Shown here: positions 1 through 8,522 of the stretch, in pieces
Layout: every line of letters begins with the position of its first letter
How positions within the stretch are numbered: position 1 is the stretch's first letter
Assembly (NCBI RefSeq): GCF_003449015.1
Contig: NZ_QRGD01000015.1
Location: 1 to 37,442, forward strand
Source of the DNA: Aureibaculum luteum
GTDB lineage: Bacteria; Bacteroidota; Bacteroidia; Flavobacteriales; Flavobacteriaceae
Length of the DNA: 37,442 nt
Direction: 5' to 3'
Translations under genes and position numbers: made by a program
Notes under the pieces: generated by a model
The model's input: only the letters and a program-made list of their open reading frames with translations
Database searches by the model: none
What the model was told of the DNA's origin: nothing

Positions 1-76
1 GCCGTATACGAGACCCGTATGTACGGTGGTGTGAGGGGTGCACTCCGTCAATTATTGGCGGAGCCATCCACTCGAT
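1..76 (+). mobile_element. Group II intron, 3' end only (domains V and VI)
   Basis: The first 30 bases fold as a group II intron domain V: GCCGUA pairs with UACGGU around a short upper stem and AGAC-type loop, and the leading GCC fits the catalytic AGC triad with its A just outside the window. Next comes a domain VI-like stem: GGGUG pairs with CAUCC, enclosing CUCCGUC paired with GGCGGAG around an AAUUAUU loop, with an A about 7 bases before the likely 3' splice site near 76 (CTCGAT). The reverse transcriptase gene would lie to the left, outside the window. The intron points toward the 3' end of the opposing methyltransferase gene. The exact 3' boundary is uncertain. Confidence 0.75.
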
Positions 77-99
77 TGCCGTAAGACTTTTACGTATAG

Positions 100-711
100 C
101 TACTTTTCACCTGTTAATAAGAAAACAGGGTAATTACCTGTTGGTTTATCCATTATACTTGCAGTTTGAATCTTCAAGTGTCTAAACCCTGTGTTTTCTG
201 CAATACTTAAGAATTCGTTTCTATCAAATCCGTAATGAAAGACTCCAGTATCTTCTGTGTGAAAAGAACCATCTTCTTTGTCAAGGTCGGCAATCGCAAT
301 GGTTCCATTATCATTTAGCAATGAATAAAATTTCTTAAATATCTCTTGCAAATTTTCTATATGATGAATAGTCATGGACGAAATAATAGAATCAAATTTT
401 GTATTTAATGTTTCTTTTGTTAAATCCAGCTCCAATATTTGAAGCTTGCAGTCTATTGCGTTCATTTTTGATTGTAAAACGCCATTCATAGATGCAGAAA
501 TATCGACTGCTGTGATTTCACCCACGTGTGTAGCAATTTGAGATAACAACAATCCAGTACCAGAACCAAAATCCATAATATGCATCTCCTTTGAAAATGA
601 TAGATCCTTTAATATTGATTGGGCAATATTATCTCCATTTTGAGTACTTGACTTTTACCTATCATACCCTTCTGCTTTTTCTGCAAAAAAATCTTTTAGT
701 CTAGATTTCAT
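100..711 (-). pseudogene. Class I SAM-dependent methyltransferase, interrupted by an early stop
   Basis: The main open part (585 to 100) begins at the SAM-binding glycine loop (MDFGSGTG), followed by the acidic strand-2 end (AVDIS), a strand-4 region (FDSIISSMTIHHI) and later strands of a Rossmann methyltransferase. It lacks the usual N-terminal helices. These are found upstream in the same frame from an ATG at 711 (MKSRLKDFFAEKAEGYD), but codon 19 is TAA (657-655). The intact protein would have been about 203 residues. Either this is a nonsense-mutated pseudogene, or a shortened protein is made from Met43, which would begin too close to the SAM loop to fold normally. The substrate cannot be told. 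The decayed neighbour at 850-1393 supports gene loss here. Confidence 0.75.
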
Positions 712-760
712 TTTTATTTTTTCTTTGTTGGTAATCAATTGGATATAGTAAAATAACTAA

Positions 761-857
761 ATTTCGATTTCAAATAGAACTTTAAACTGTTTTTTTTAAT
801 CTTAGTTTGAAATATTGTCTTAAAATTTTCTATGTAATTATAACGTGAAATCGAAAT
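761..857. repeat. 12-bp perfect inverted repeat flanking 73 bp
   Basis: ATTTCGATTTCA at 761-772 has its exact reverse complement at 846-857. The enclosed AT-rich DNA contains weaker complementary stretches (AAACT and AGTTT). It could be a small non-autonomous element or a stem-loop lying between two decayed genes. In this AT-rich DNA the identification is tentative. Confidence 0.4.
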
Positions 858-1393
858 AAAGAGATCATAGAAAACGATTTTATGTGTAATCTTTCTGCGT
901 TTAAATGAGCTTGTGGCGTTGATGGATAATCAGGAGTACATTAGAGGAAGAAGAGCTTAAAATATTAATGGATATTTATCCTAAAATAAAGGCTTTTTGA
1001 CAAACGAAGGTATTTAAGACATTTAAAATCACGGATTGTATGTAGAGTTAACGATGAATATGAAACTCCGCTTATTCCAGATGATAATAGTTGCGTGTAT
1101 ATCAATTATTATAAAAAAGGAGTGGCGCAATGTGGCATTGAAGAAGCCTACAACCAAGGTGAAATAACTTGGGAAAACCTATTTCTTGTCATTTGTACCC
1201 AGTAAGGGTGCAAGATTATTCAGAATTCGCAGCGGTAAATTACCATAAATTGGAAATTTGCGATGATGCCTGTTCCTTGGGCAAATAACTGCAAGTGCCT
1301 GTCTACAAATTTGTAAAACAAGCCTTAGTTAGAAAGTTTGGCGAAGATTGGTATGCTGAGTTAGCGAAAGTTGTGAAAGGGATGGGTAGATAA
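850..1393 (+). pseudogene. Decayed DUF3109-family gene
   Basis: Translation across frames gives pieces in the right order for a DUF3109 (cysteine-rich, Bacteroidota) protein: ENDFMCNLSAFK, stop, ACGVDG; then TLEEEELKILMDIYPKIKAF; then NSCVYINYYKKGVAQCGIEE; then [15 protein letters not shown] with [16 protein letters not shown]; then [18 protein letters not shown] to a final TAA at 1391-1393. At least two frameshifts (near 955 and 1185) and several in-frame stops (near 909, 997 and 1286) break it. The Cys-rich motif normally reading like CKGACC is also damaged (Gly to stop, Cys to Gly). The level of decay excludes a functional protein. The family's role is unknown; the cysteines suggest metal binding. 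Confidence 0.85.
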
Positions 1394-1408
1394 ACAGACG
1401 ATTTATTT

Positions 1409-4399
1409 TTAGTTAAGACTTTTTTTGCCTTTTTTACGAAAATATATAAACAAAATAAGGCTTAGAGCGATAAGTACTAAACCCCATTTCCAAATGGAAA
1501 ACTTTGATTTGAAGTTTAAGCTTACATCTTTGCCATGTTGAATAAAAGTTGCCCAGTAGTAAGGGTGCTTTAATTCGCTATCTAAAGTCGTGTTTAGGTA
1601 GTTCAATTTTGCTTCGCGTAGGGCATCAGAGCTTAACTGGCCATTATTTAGATTTTTGTAAAAATTAATAATAATGTCTTTTGATGTTTGATCTGGAACA
1701 CTCCATAAACTTGACACTGTAGTTGGTACTCCAGCGTATATAAAAGCTCTATTTAACGAAACAATCCCTTTTCCAGATTTTATATTACCCACACCTGTAT
1801 TGCAAGCACTTAGAACCGCTAATTTTGCGTTTAAATTTAATCCGTACAGTTCAGAAAGAAACAATTTATTATCTTTTATATTATCTGAAAAAGCGAAATA
1901 ACTTAACTCTGAATTTTTATTATTTAAAAAAGCATGCATTGCTAAGTGTAATACATTGCCGTCTTTTGAATTTGAAATAAAATTTTCTTTAGATGCTTTA
2001 TTACCACTAAAAACCGTTCCATTTGTAATTTTTTTTATGAAATTAATTTCATCTAATGCACCCGGTAAATTATAGTCACCTTTTCTAATAGCAAGTTGAG
2101 GTAATGGTTCTTGAAAATTATCATAAGTTGAGGCAAATAATAAAATATTATCTCTTTTTGATGAGTTATTAGATTTAAGATTGTACTGCATAAAAGGCAA
2201 TGCAGTAGTATAATTAATTTTTTTATTTTCTATTAGATATTTGTCATCTTCTATTAATAATTCGAAAGGTAGATAGTGCAATATTTTATCGGGAACAATT
2301 GTTAATTTATCAAAGTTTCGGAACTTATCTAGTTGCAAACTGTTGTATAAATTTTTTCCTTTTTTTCTTAGTTCAACAATAGAGCTATTTAAATTACCTG
2401 CATCTTTTGTGAAGTCTAATACTAATTCTTCTATAGACGAAAAATTTGATATGGGAAAAACCTCAATCGTAGATTTTGTTATACCAAAACAAAATAAATA
2501 ATTATCTAAAACTTGGTAGTAAATTACCACATCCTTATCATTTAATTGCTTTCTAAAATCAAAAAGACTAAACGAATTGTCATCAAAGAATCTATGGGTA
2601 GCATATTCATTATTAATTGTATTTAATATACTTTGTAATTCTTCCTTAATTTCTGTTTTTAATGCGCTGTATTTTTCTGGAGCGTAATTATTTTCAAATT
2701 CTTTTGTTTGATATATTAATAACTTTTGTCGTAATAATTTTTCTTTTGCTATTAGAGAATCAGGAACCTTAAGAAAATCACTTTTTCTATTTATTAAAAA
2801 ATTATGCCATAAAAAGCTTGACTTATCATTAATTATAGTGCTCAATAACTCGTTTAAATTACTAATATTGCTTGATCGAAACTCGTCAGTAATTAAAATT
2901 CCTTTAATGATTTTATCATAAATAGTTTCTAATTTTAAAGAATAAAAATTCTTAGAATAAGATTCTTTAAACTGTTTTAAAGCAATTTTATATAAGTTAT
3001 TAGAAGCGATTATTACAGAGTCATTTTTATTCTCCAGATCATTTAAAGCATCGGCGATCTCTACGATATATGAAATATCATTTATTTTTTTTGTTGGGCT
3101 GTAATTTACTACTGAGGAATCATTTAAAATAGTAAGTTCCTTTTTACTTTTTGAAAAATAGTTTATTGTTAATTGGATATCTTGTATAGCGTTAGGGATT
3201 AAATTATTTTTAATGTTAAGTAAAGCCTTACTTTGATAAGCAAACGCTTTTAATTGACGAGGCAATTTTGGTCTTTCTTTTAGAAAAGAATTTAATGATT
3301 TAATCATTTTATTTGCATCATTTAAACCTATATTAGCTCTAATTATATTAAGATTATAATAATCAGCTTGGGTTTTAAATTCTTTTTTAGGAACTATTTG
3401 TAAGGCCTTTTTAAAAAACAGTAATGCTTTTTCGTAATCTTTTTTATTGTTAAAATAATGTAATCCAGCATAACTGTAACCAGCAGATGCTTGATATTTA
3501 GACTTTAAACTTAATTTTTTACCTATAATGTAATTATCAATTTTTGTTAAGTAAGATGTAATTGCATCTTCATTATTTAAATTTTTATAGACGCGTATGA
3601 AGCCTGTTAGATTAGCAAGGATCATTCCATCAAGTTCAGAAAAGCCATTTTTCACTAATTCTTTTAGCTCTTTTTTTGCTTCGTCAGTTACTAGTGAGGC
3701 CTCTGCTTTTTTAAAATAGAACAGCCCTTTTTCATAAAACCCGTAGCGATCGTAGCTTATTGCTAGACCTGTGTAGAGATCCCATAGATCTAATGAGTTA
3801 ACTTTATCTAGGGACTCATATATTTTAGCAGCATATTCATATTGCTCAAAACTTTCACCTTCTAATCTTAAATTGTATAAAATAAGTCCTTTACCAGTAT
3901 TAAGCTTGGCATAAATAGCTGTTGGCTTTTTATAATATTTTTCCCAAGTAGAGATACCTTCATCTACTATTATTAATGCTTTTTGATAGTTACGTGATTT
4001 CACAAGATAACTGGCATGAAGCAAATAGGAATTTATAAGTTTAACTGTATCTAGAGGGATAGTCTGTTGACTAAATGCTTGAAGCTTTTCGTGAAAGGAA
4101 TTTAGTTTTTCTTTATTTTTTTCGTATTTAAGAACATAATTATAGTATTTATTAATACTGTCAATAACTATATTTTTGTTATTGGTTTGATTAGAAAACA
4201 GCTGTAATCTATCATAAATACTACCCGAGGCTTCAATATGTTTACCTCCCAATTGTAACTTACTTATTTCTGGAGTCAGTATTGTATTATCGTTACTAAG
4301 TTGACTAGATGAATAATGAAAACTAAATATGATGAAAAATAATACAACCTTTTTGAGTTTAAAAAGATTGTTTTTATTTGATTTTTTTAAGTAGTTCAT
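1409..4399 (-). CDS. Exported TPR protein with CHAT (caspase-like) protease domain
   Basis: 996 residues. The N-terminal hydrophobic segment (about 17-32) is a signal peptide. Residues about 80-450 are helical TPR-like repeats with [YF]xKAL-type motifs. The last third is a CHAT domain: IVPDKILHYLPFELL leads into His822 (LAMHAF) and Cys866 (LSACNTG), followed by GKGIVSLNRAFIYAG, SSLWSVPD and HPYYWATF, all hallmark CHAT segments. The His/Cys pair 44 residues apart is the expected catalytic dyad. A C-terminal membrane helix (about 968-986) and a basic tail anchor it, so the protease probably faces the periplasm. Its start overlaps the upstream TPR/anti-sigma gene by 26 bp, implying translational coupling. 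Family knowledge: CHAT domains are cysteine peptidases related to separase and caspase and often act in signalling. The target here is unknown; cleavage of the membrane partner encoded next door is an inference. Confidence 0.9.
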   Translation of the reverse strand: MNYLKKSNKNNLFKLKKVVLFFIIFSFHYSSSQLSNDNTILTPEISKLQLGGKHIEASGSIYDRLQLFSNQTNNKNIVIDSINKYYNYVLKYEKNKEKLNSFHEKLQAFSQQTIPLDTVKLINSYLLHASYLVKSRNYQKALIIVDEGISTWEKYYKKPTAIYAKLNTGKGLILYNLRLEGESFEQYEYAAKIYESLDKVNSLDLWDLYTGLAISYDRYGFYEKGLFYFKKAEASLVTDEAKKELKELVKNGFSELDGMILANLTGFIRVYKNLNNEDAITSYLTKIDNYIIGKKLSLKSKYQASAGYSYAGLHYFNNKKDYEKALLFFKKALQIVPKKEFKTQADYYNLNIIRANIGLNDANKMIKSLNSFLKERPKLPRQLKAFAYQSKALLNIKNNLIPNAIQDIQLTINYFSKSKKELTILNDSSVVNYSPTKKINDISYIVEIADALNDLENKNDSVIIASNNLYKIALKQFKESYSKNFYSLKLETIYDKIIKGILITDEFRSSNISNLNELLSTIINDKSSFLWHNFLINRKSDFLKVPDSLIAKEKLLRQKLLIYQTKEFENNYAPEKYSALKTEIKEELQSILNTINNEYATHRFFDDNSFSLFDFRKQLNDKDVVIYYQVLDNYLFCFGITKSTIEVFPISNFSSIEELVLDFTKDAGNLNSSIVELRKKGKNLYNSLQLDKFRNFDKLTIVPDKILHYLPFELLIEDDKYLIENKKINYTTALPFMQYNLKSNNSSKRDNILLFASTYDNFQEPLPQLAIRKGDYNLPGALDEINFIKKITNGTVFSGNKASKENFISNSKDGNVLHLAMHAFLNNKNSELSYFAFSDNIKDNKLFLSELYGLNLNAKLAVLSACNTGVGNIKSGKGIVSLNRAFIYAGVPTTVSSLWSVPDQTSKDIIINFYKNLNNGQLSSDALREAKLNYLNTTLDSELKHPYYWATFIQHGKDVSLNFKSKFSIWKWGLVLIALSLILFIYFRKKGKKSLN

Positions 4400-5087
4400 T
4401 TGCTTCTTTCGTTTTATAGGTGCTTTCAGTAAGTACTTTTTTTAAGGTTTTCTTTGCTTCTACCTTATTATTTAATTTTAAATAAGCAAGTGCAAGATAC
4501 CAACGAGACTTTTCTGTTAAGGTATCTTTTGTTTTTAGATGTTTTAATAGTAAAGGTACAGCTTCCTTGGCTTTTTCTAATTTGAGTAGGGCATTTGCCT
4601 GATAAAATAAATAATAAGGTTCGTTTGTACTTGTATGTAGTTTAGAAAAGAGTTCAAAGGCTTTCTTATATTCTCCTTTTTCATAGGCAGTAAAAGCAAT
4701 TGTTTTTTCGTCTTGGAAGTTGTTGCCTCTCTCTATAGGCTGAATGACATTTCTATACGGCTCAAAATAACTACTAAATAGCTCATCATTAGAAGGCTTG
4801 TTATTTATAGATAGTATACTACTCAACCCAACCAATAATACAATACTGGCAGCGACAATCCATTTTGTATAATTTCTTCTTTTTGTAGTATGTGTACTTT
4901 CAATCTCATTTAGTAATTTCTTAAAAGCGTCATCATCAGATGCACTAATTGCTTTTTTTAAATTAAGATGTGCTTTTAAATTACCCTTAAAATTAGGATC
5001 TGCATTGATTAAGTGATCAACGACTTTTTTTTCTTCAGGTGTCAACCCGTTTTGTATATATTTTTCTATCAATTCTTCATGTTCCAT
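4374..5087 (-). CDS. One-pass membrane TPR protein, anti-sigma-like
   Basis: 237 residues. Residues 1-70 are a charged helical region (EELIEKYIQNGLTPEEKKVV) resembling the cytoplasmic part of Bacteroidota anti-sigma factors. One membrane helix follows at about 76-94 (WIVAASIVLLVGLSSIL). The outer part (about 125-235) has TPR-like repeats (AYEKGEYKKAFELF, ALLKLEKAKEAVPLL, AYLKLNNKVEAKKTL). It sits 3 bp after the sigma factor gene and overlaps the CHAT gene. Gene order and topology suggest it holds the sigma factor at the membrane and receives a periplasmic signal. There is no direct sequence signature of sigma binding, so the anti-sigma role is inferred. Confidence 0.75.
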   Translation of the reverse strand: MEHEELIEKYIQNGLTPEEKKVVDHLINADPNFKGNLKAHLNLKKAISASDDDAFKKLLNEIESTHTTKRRNYTKWIVAASIVLLVGLSSILSINNKPSNDELFSSYFEPYRNVIQPIERGNNFQDEKTIAFTAYEKGEYKKAFELFSKLHTSTNEPYYLFYQANALLKLEKAKEAVPLLLKHLKTKDTLTEKSRWYLALAYLKLNNKVEAKKTLKKVLTESTYKTKEANELLKKIK

Positions 5088-5090
5088 ACC

Positions 5091-5633
5091 TTATAATTTT
5101 ATCATGTTTTTTAAGGTTTTAATACATCTAGACTTTTGGCTTCTAACGACACTATTGTTTGTGTAGTTAGTGCATTCAACTATCTCATCAATAGTTAGTC
5201 CTCTAGAATAGAATAAGGTTAACACTTCTTGACACTTTTTTCCTAGTTTCTTAAAATGACTTCTTAGTAATTGTTGTTCTATGGTGAGTTCTTCATTTTC
5301 AGTTTCAAACGGAACTACTTCAATAGAATCTTCAACTTTTTTTAAAGTATCATAGTTAACAGTCTTATTAAGCTCTTTTAGTCTATCATAGATCATATAC
5401 TTACCAATACCAAAAAGGTAGGTTTTTAATGAACTTTTAACTTTATTCAGCTTTCCACTAATGGCATATTTTCTCAAAGCAATAAACGCTTCTTGATAGA
5501 TATCTACCAAATCGTCATAATCTAAGCCATACTTTTTGCCAAAATTCAAAAAGGCATCCCTATTACTCGTATAAAGATTATCTATTTCTTTAGGCTTACT
5601 GTGTATTAAAGATACTATATGATTTTTTTCCAT
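5091..5633 (-). CDS. ECF-type RNA polymerase sigma factor
   Basis: 180 residues. Region 2 is recognisable (DDLVDIYQEAFIALRKYA, then LKTYLFGIGKYMIYDRLKE). Region 4 has a helix-turn-helix typical of ECF sigma factors (LTIDEIVECTNYTNNSVVRSQKSRCIKTLKNMI). The acidic linker (about 100-120) lies between them. It is the first gene of a three-gene unit with a TPR membrane protein and a CHAT protease. The 87 bp upstream are shared with the divergent OmpA-family gene at 5721. I see no convincing promoter consensus there. It probably controls its own operon and perhaps the cell-envelope genes nearby. Confidence 0.9.
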   Translation of the reverse strand: MEKNHIVSLIHSKPKEIDNLYTSNRDAFLNFGKKYGLDYDDLVDIYQEAFIALRKYAISGKLNKVKSSLKTYLFGIGKYMIYDRLKELNKTVNYDTLKKVEDSIEVVPFETENEELTIEQQLLRSHFKKLGKKCQEVLTLFYSRGLTIDEIVECTNYTNNSVVRSQKSRCIKTLKNMIKL

Positions 5634-5720
5634 TAAGGGGTTTGGTAGTTAAGAATAAAAAAATATTCAATTTTTTAGATAGGATGTTAACATAGGACGA
5701 TTATAAGGTACTAAAGGTAA

Positions 5721-7043
5721 ATGAAAATACTCAATAGTATGAAAAAATGTAAAACAAACAAGATTTCACTCTTTGTAATACTACTTCTTTTTTTTGGAGG
5801 CATTCAAACAAGTGAGGCTCAATTTCTTAAAAAGCTAAAGAAAAGAGTTAAAGATGCTGCAGAAGAAACAGTTTTACGTAAAACAGAAGAAAAGGTAACT
5901 AAAAAAACCGAACAAACTTTTGATACCATTATTGATGGAAAAATCGTTAAACGCAAAAGAAAAGTAAAAAAGAAGCCTACTAATAAACCAGGCTCAAATA
6001 ACACAACGAACTCTTCCAAAAATGAAGAAGATAGAGTTTCTACAGAAGAAATAAAATCTTGGACGAAATATAATTTCGTTCCTGGTGATGAAATAATCTT
6101 CGAAGATGATTTAGTAAATGAAGAAAGTGGAGAATTCCCTTCTAGGTGGGATTTACTTAAAGGTAATGCTGAAAATGCTTCAATTACCAATGAAAACGTC
6201 ATTAATATGTTGAACGGAGCAAAGATTACTCCTTTAATGGATAAGGAAACCTATTTGCCCGAAGTATTTACCATTGAATTTGATGCCTTATTTAAAAGCG
6301 TTCATGGTCCAACTTATCAAGATTATAGAGTCAATTTATGGCCAAGCAATAAAAACTACGGCTACTCAGAAGATAAAAAATATTATTGCAAAAGCATCAA
6401 TGTAAATGTTCATGGAGCTTCAATGGATTGTGTAGACAATTCATCAAATAAAGAATATGCCTCTTTTGATGAGGCAATGATAGTGCCAATTGGTAAACCT
6501 GTTTGGAGACATATTGCTATCTCCTTCAATAAAAGAAGCTTTAAGGTATTTATAGATGAAAGTAGAGCATTGAGCATTCCTAATGTAAAGTTTAAACCTG
6601 AAGCTTTTAGTGTTGAAGTTTTTGCTTATTACAACGAATTATCTGCTATAAAAAATATCCGTATAGCTAAAGGGGGTAAGAAACTGTACGATCAGTTAGT
6701 AGCAGATGGTAAGTTTGTTACTAGAGGTATTCTATTCGATGTAAACAAAGCTTCTATAAAACCAACCTCTTATGGTGTTATTAATAAGGTAGCCAAAATG
6801 ATGCAAGAACATTCAGATCTTAAATTTTCTATTGAAGGGCATACCGATAGCGATGGTGAAGAATCGTATAATCAACAACTATCATTACAAAGAGCAGAAG
6901 CAGTTAAAAAAGCACTTATAAATGCTGGTATTGACCAAGAAAGACTAGAAACCAAAGGGTTTGGAGAAAGCGTACCACTTACTGAGAATACGACCCCAGA
7001 AGCTAAAGCAAATAATCGTAGAGTAGAATTTGTCAAGCTGTGA
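5721..7043 (+). CDS. OmpA-family outer membrane / peptidoglycan-binding protein
   Basis: 440 residues; ATG at 5739 (MKKCKTNKISLF) would give a more usual signal peptide than ATG 5721. Cleavage probably follows SEA, leaving QFLKKLKKR. A basic amphipathic stretch rich in K, R, E and T follows to about residue 95. Residues about 125-325 form a beta-rich, LamG-like region (DYRVNLWPS, WRHIAISFNKRSFKVFIDE). The C-terminal ~105 residues are an OmpA domain: GILFDVNKASIKP, FSIEGHTDSDG, LSLQRAEAVKKAL, ETKGFGES and NRRVEFVKL. The OmpA domain binds peptidoglycan non-covalently. The N-terminal module is shared with the next gene (7136). It is transcribed divergently from the sigma factor operon. Confidence 0.88.
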   Translation: MKILNSMKKCKTNKISLFVILLLFFGGIQTSEAQFLKKLKKRVKDAAEETVLRKTEEKVTKKTEQTFDTIIDGKIVKRKRKVKKKPTNKPGSNNTTNSSKNEEDRVSTEEIKSWTKYNFVPGDEIIFEDDLVNEESGEFPSRWDLLKGNAENASITNENVINMLNGAKITPLMDKETYLPEVFTIEFDALFKSVHGPTYQDYRVNLWPSNKNYGYSEDKKYYCKSINVNVHGASMDCVDNSSNKEYASFDEAMIVPIGKPVWRHIAISFNKRSFKVFIDESRALSIPNVKFKPEAFSVEVFAYYNELSAIKNIRIAKGGKKLYDQLVADGKFVTRGILFDVNKASIKPTSYGVINKVAKMMQEHSDLKFSIEGHTDSDGEESYNQQLSLQRAEAVKKALINAGIDQERLETKGFGESVPLTENTTPEAKANNRRVEFVKL

Positions 7044-7087
7044 TCGCAGAGCCAAAATTAGGTTTTGAGCTATGCCGAGCAGCGACG

Positions 7088-7110
7088 ACAAACCAACTAA
7101 GTTAGTTTGT
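7088..7110. other. Imperfect palindrome between OmpA-family and DUF4412 genes
   Basis: ACAAACCAACT and AGTTAGTTTGT pair with one mismatch around a single central base. There is no T-run afterwards, so it is a poor terminator. It could be an operator or a processing hairpin. Confidence 0.3.
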
Positions 7111-7135
7111 GAAAATTTAAAAAATAATATTAAAA

Positions 7136-8014
7136 ATGAAACCAAAAGTATTAAAACTAAAAACAATACTCGTATGTATGGGTATGTTGTTGTGCTATTC
7201 ACAGCATACAAATGCCCAATTCTTTAAAAAATTAAAGAAACGAGCTGAAGAAGCTGCAAAAGAAGCAGTACTTAGAAAATCCGAGGAAAAAGCTGCTACG
7301 GAAACCGAAAAAGGAATGGACAAACTATTCAATTTCGATTTTTCTAAAAAAAGTATGGATCCTTCGATATTACCAGAGAGCTATGACTTTGAATGGAAAT
7401 ACAAACTACAAATGAAGTCTAAATCTAATCAAGGTGAAATGGACATAGTCTATAATTTAAAATCTGGAGCTAATTATTTCGGTTTTAAACCAGTATTTAA
7501 AGAAAAAAAGTTTACAGACAGTATAGTAATGGTAATGGATGAGGATTTAAAAACCATGACCATTTTTAGAAATTCCAACGATATAAAAACTGGATATATC
7601 ATTTCGACCCCAGTAGAGACAGCTGAAGATGTTGCCCAAGAAGAAGAGCTTATGAAAGAAATGAATTATAAAGAATTAGATACAAAAGAAATTTTAGGAT
7701 ACACCTGTCAAGGGTTTCAAATAGAAAATAAAGAAATAAAGATGATTATGTATGTAACTTTTGATGCACCTGTTAGTTTTAACCAAATATATAATGGTGC
7801 AAATAAAAAAGCTTTACCAGAAGGTTTTGACCCAAAATGGTTAAAAGGAGCAGATAATAGTTTAATGATGGAAATGACATTTATAAACAAAAAAAAGAAA
7901 AAATTTAATACTACTATGACTTGTGTTGAACTGGTAAACGAACCTATGTCAATAATCGTGAGTGACTATGACTTTAGGAAGTTAAATGCAGAAACTGCTG
8001 AAGGAGATTATTAA
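7136..8014 (+). CDS. Secreted DUF4412-family protein
   Basis: 292 residues with a signal peptide ending at TNA before QFFKKLKKR. Residues about 28-65 are an alanine- and lysine-rich amphipathic helix (AEEAAKEAVLRKSEEKAA) almost copied from the preceding OmpA-family protein. The body (about 75-290) resembles DUF4412: YKLQMKSKSNQGEMDIVYNL, a methionine-rich VMDEDLKTMTIF, ILGYTCQGFQIENKEIKMIMYVT, and a C-terminal DYDFRKL. DUF4412 proteins are exported Bacteroidota proteins of unknown function. Its position 92 bp after the OmpA-family gene in the same direction suggests joint expression. Confidence 0.8.
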   Translation: MKPKVLKLKTILVCMGMLLCYSQHTNAQFFKKLKKRAEEAAKEAVLRKSEEKAATETEKGMDKLFNFDFSKKSMDPSILPESYDFEWKYKLQMKSKSNQGEMDIVYNLKSGANYFGFKPVFKEKKFTDSIVMVMDEDLKTMTIFRNSNDIKTGYIISTPVETAEDVAQEEELMKEMNYKELDTKEILGYTCQGFQIENKEIKMIMYVTFDAPVSFNQIYNGANKKALPEGFDPKWLKGADNSLMMEMTFINKKKKKFNTTMTCVELVNEPMSIIVSDYDFRKLNAETAEGDY

Positions 8015-8031
8015 TAATTAAAATAAAAATT

Positions 8032-8451
8032 ATGAAAACGAAAATTTTAGCAACAGTAGTATTATGTCTATTTACTTTATTTTCTGCAAAAGCACAAGAA
8101 GAAAATTTTGTAGTACTCATTGGTAACAAAGAACATCAGGTAAAAAATGTTGAGTTATTTAATAAAAAATCATTTAAAACACTTCCAAAAAAATATCCTA
8201 AAAATATATTTAGTATAGGTTTAGTAAAAGGTGAATTTAAAGAAAGTAGAGGCATAATAATCTTACAAAAAGGGTCTTATATTCATCTTGCAAGTGCAAA
8301 ATGGTACATTCCAGAAGTAGACACATTCCTTCCAGGAGATGGGTTCCTTCCAGGAGATGCGTTTAAACCTGGTGATCAATTTTCTGTAGGAGAAAATAAA
8401 GTAGAATTACAACGATCAAAAAAGGGTTCAGTTATTCTAAAAGTTATATAG
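8032..8451 (+). CDS. Small secreted protein with FLPGD-type repeats
   Basis: 139 residues; signal peptide cut after AKA, leaving QEENF. I do not recognise the family. Residues 96-117 contain four short tandem units ending in D/G/A-F with L/K-PGD cores (DTF, LPGDGF, LPGDAF, KPGDQF), which probably form a turn-rich loop. The rest is predicted beta strands rich in lysine. It begins 17 bp after the DUF4412 gene and likely shares its transcript. Confidence 0.7.
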   Translation: MKTKILATVVLCLFTLFSAKAQEENFVVLIGNKEHQVKNVELFNKKSFKTLPKKYPKNIFSIGLVKGEFKESRGIIILQKGSYIHLASAKWYIPEVDTFLPGDGFLPGDAFKPGDQFSVGENKVELQRSKKGSVILKVI

Positions 8452-8522
8452 TTGAAATAAAGACTAAAAATAAAATAATAGTTTAAAACCCTTCTCAAAG
8501 AGAAATAATAAAATAAAAAATT

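Noticed and set aside
5634-5720. Promoters of the divergent sigma factor and OmpA-family genes
   Set aside because: The 87 bp are AT-rich but no pair of boxes is convincing on either strand.
5819-6202. 127-codon open frame on the minus strand inside the OmpA-family gene
   Set aside because: Ser/Phe-rich shadow of a Lys/Glu-rich coding region; no independent protein features.
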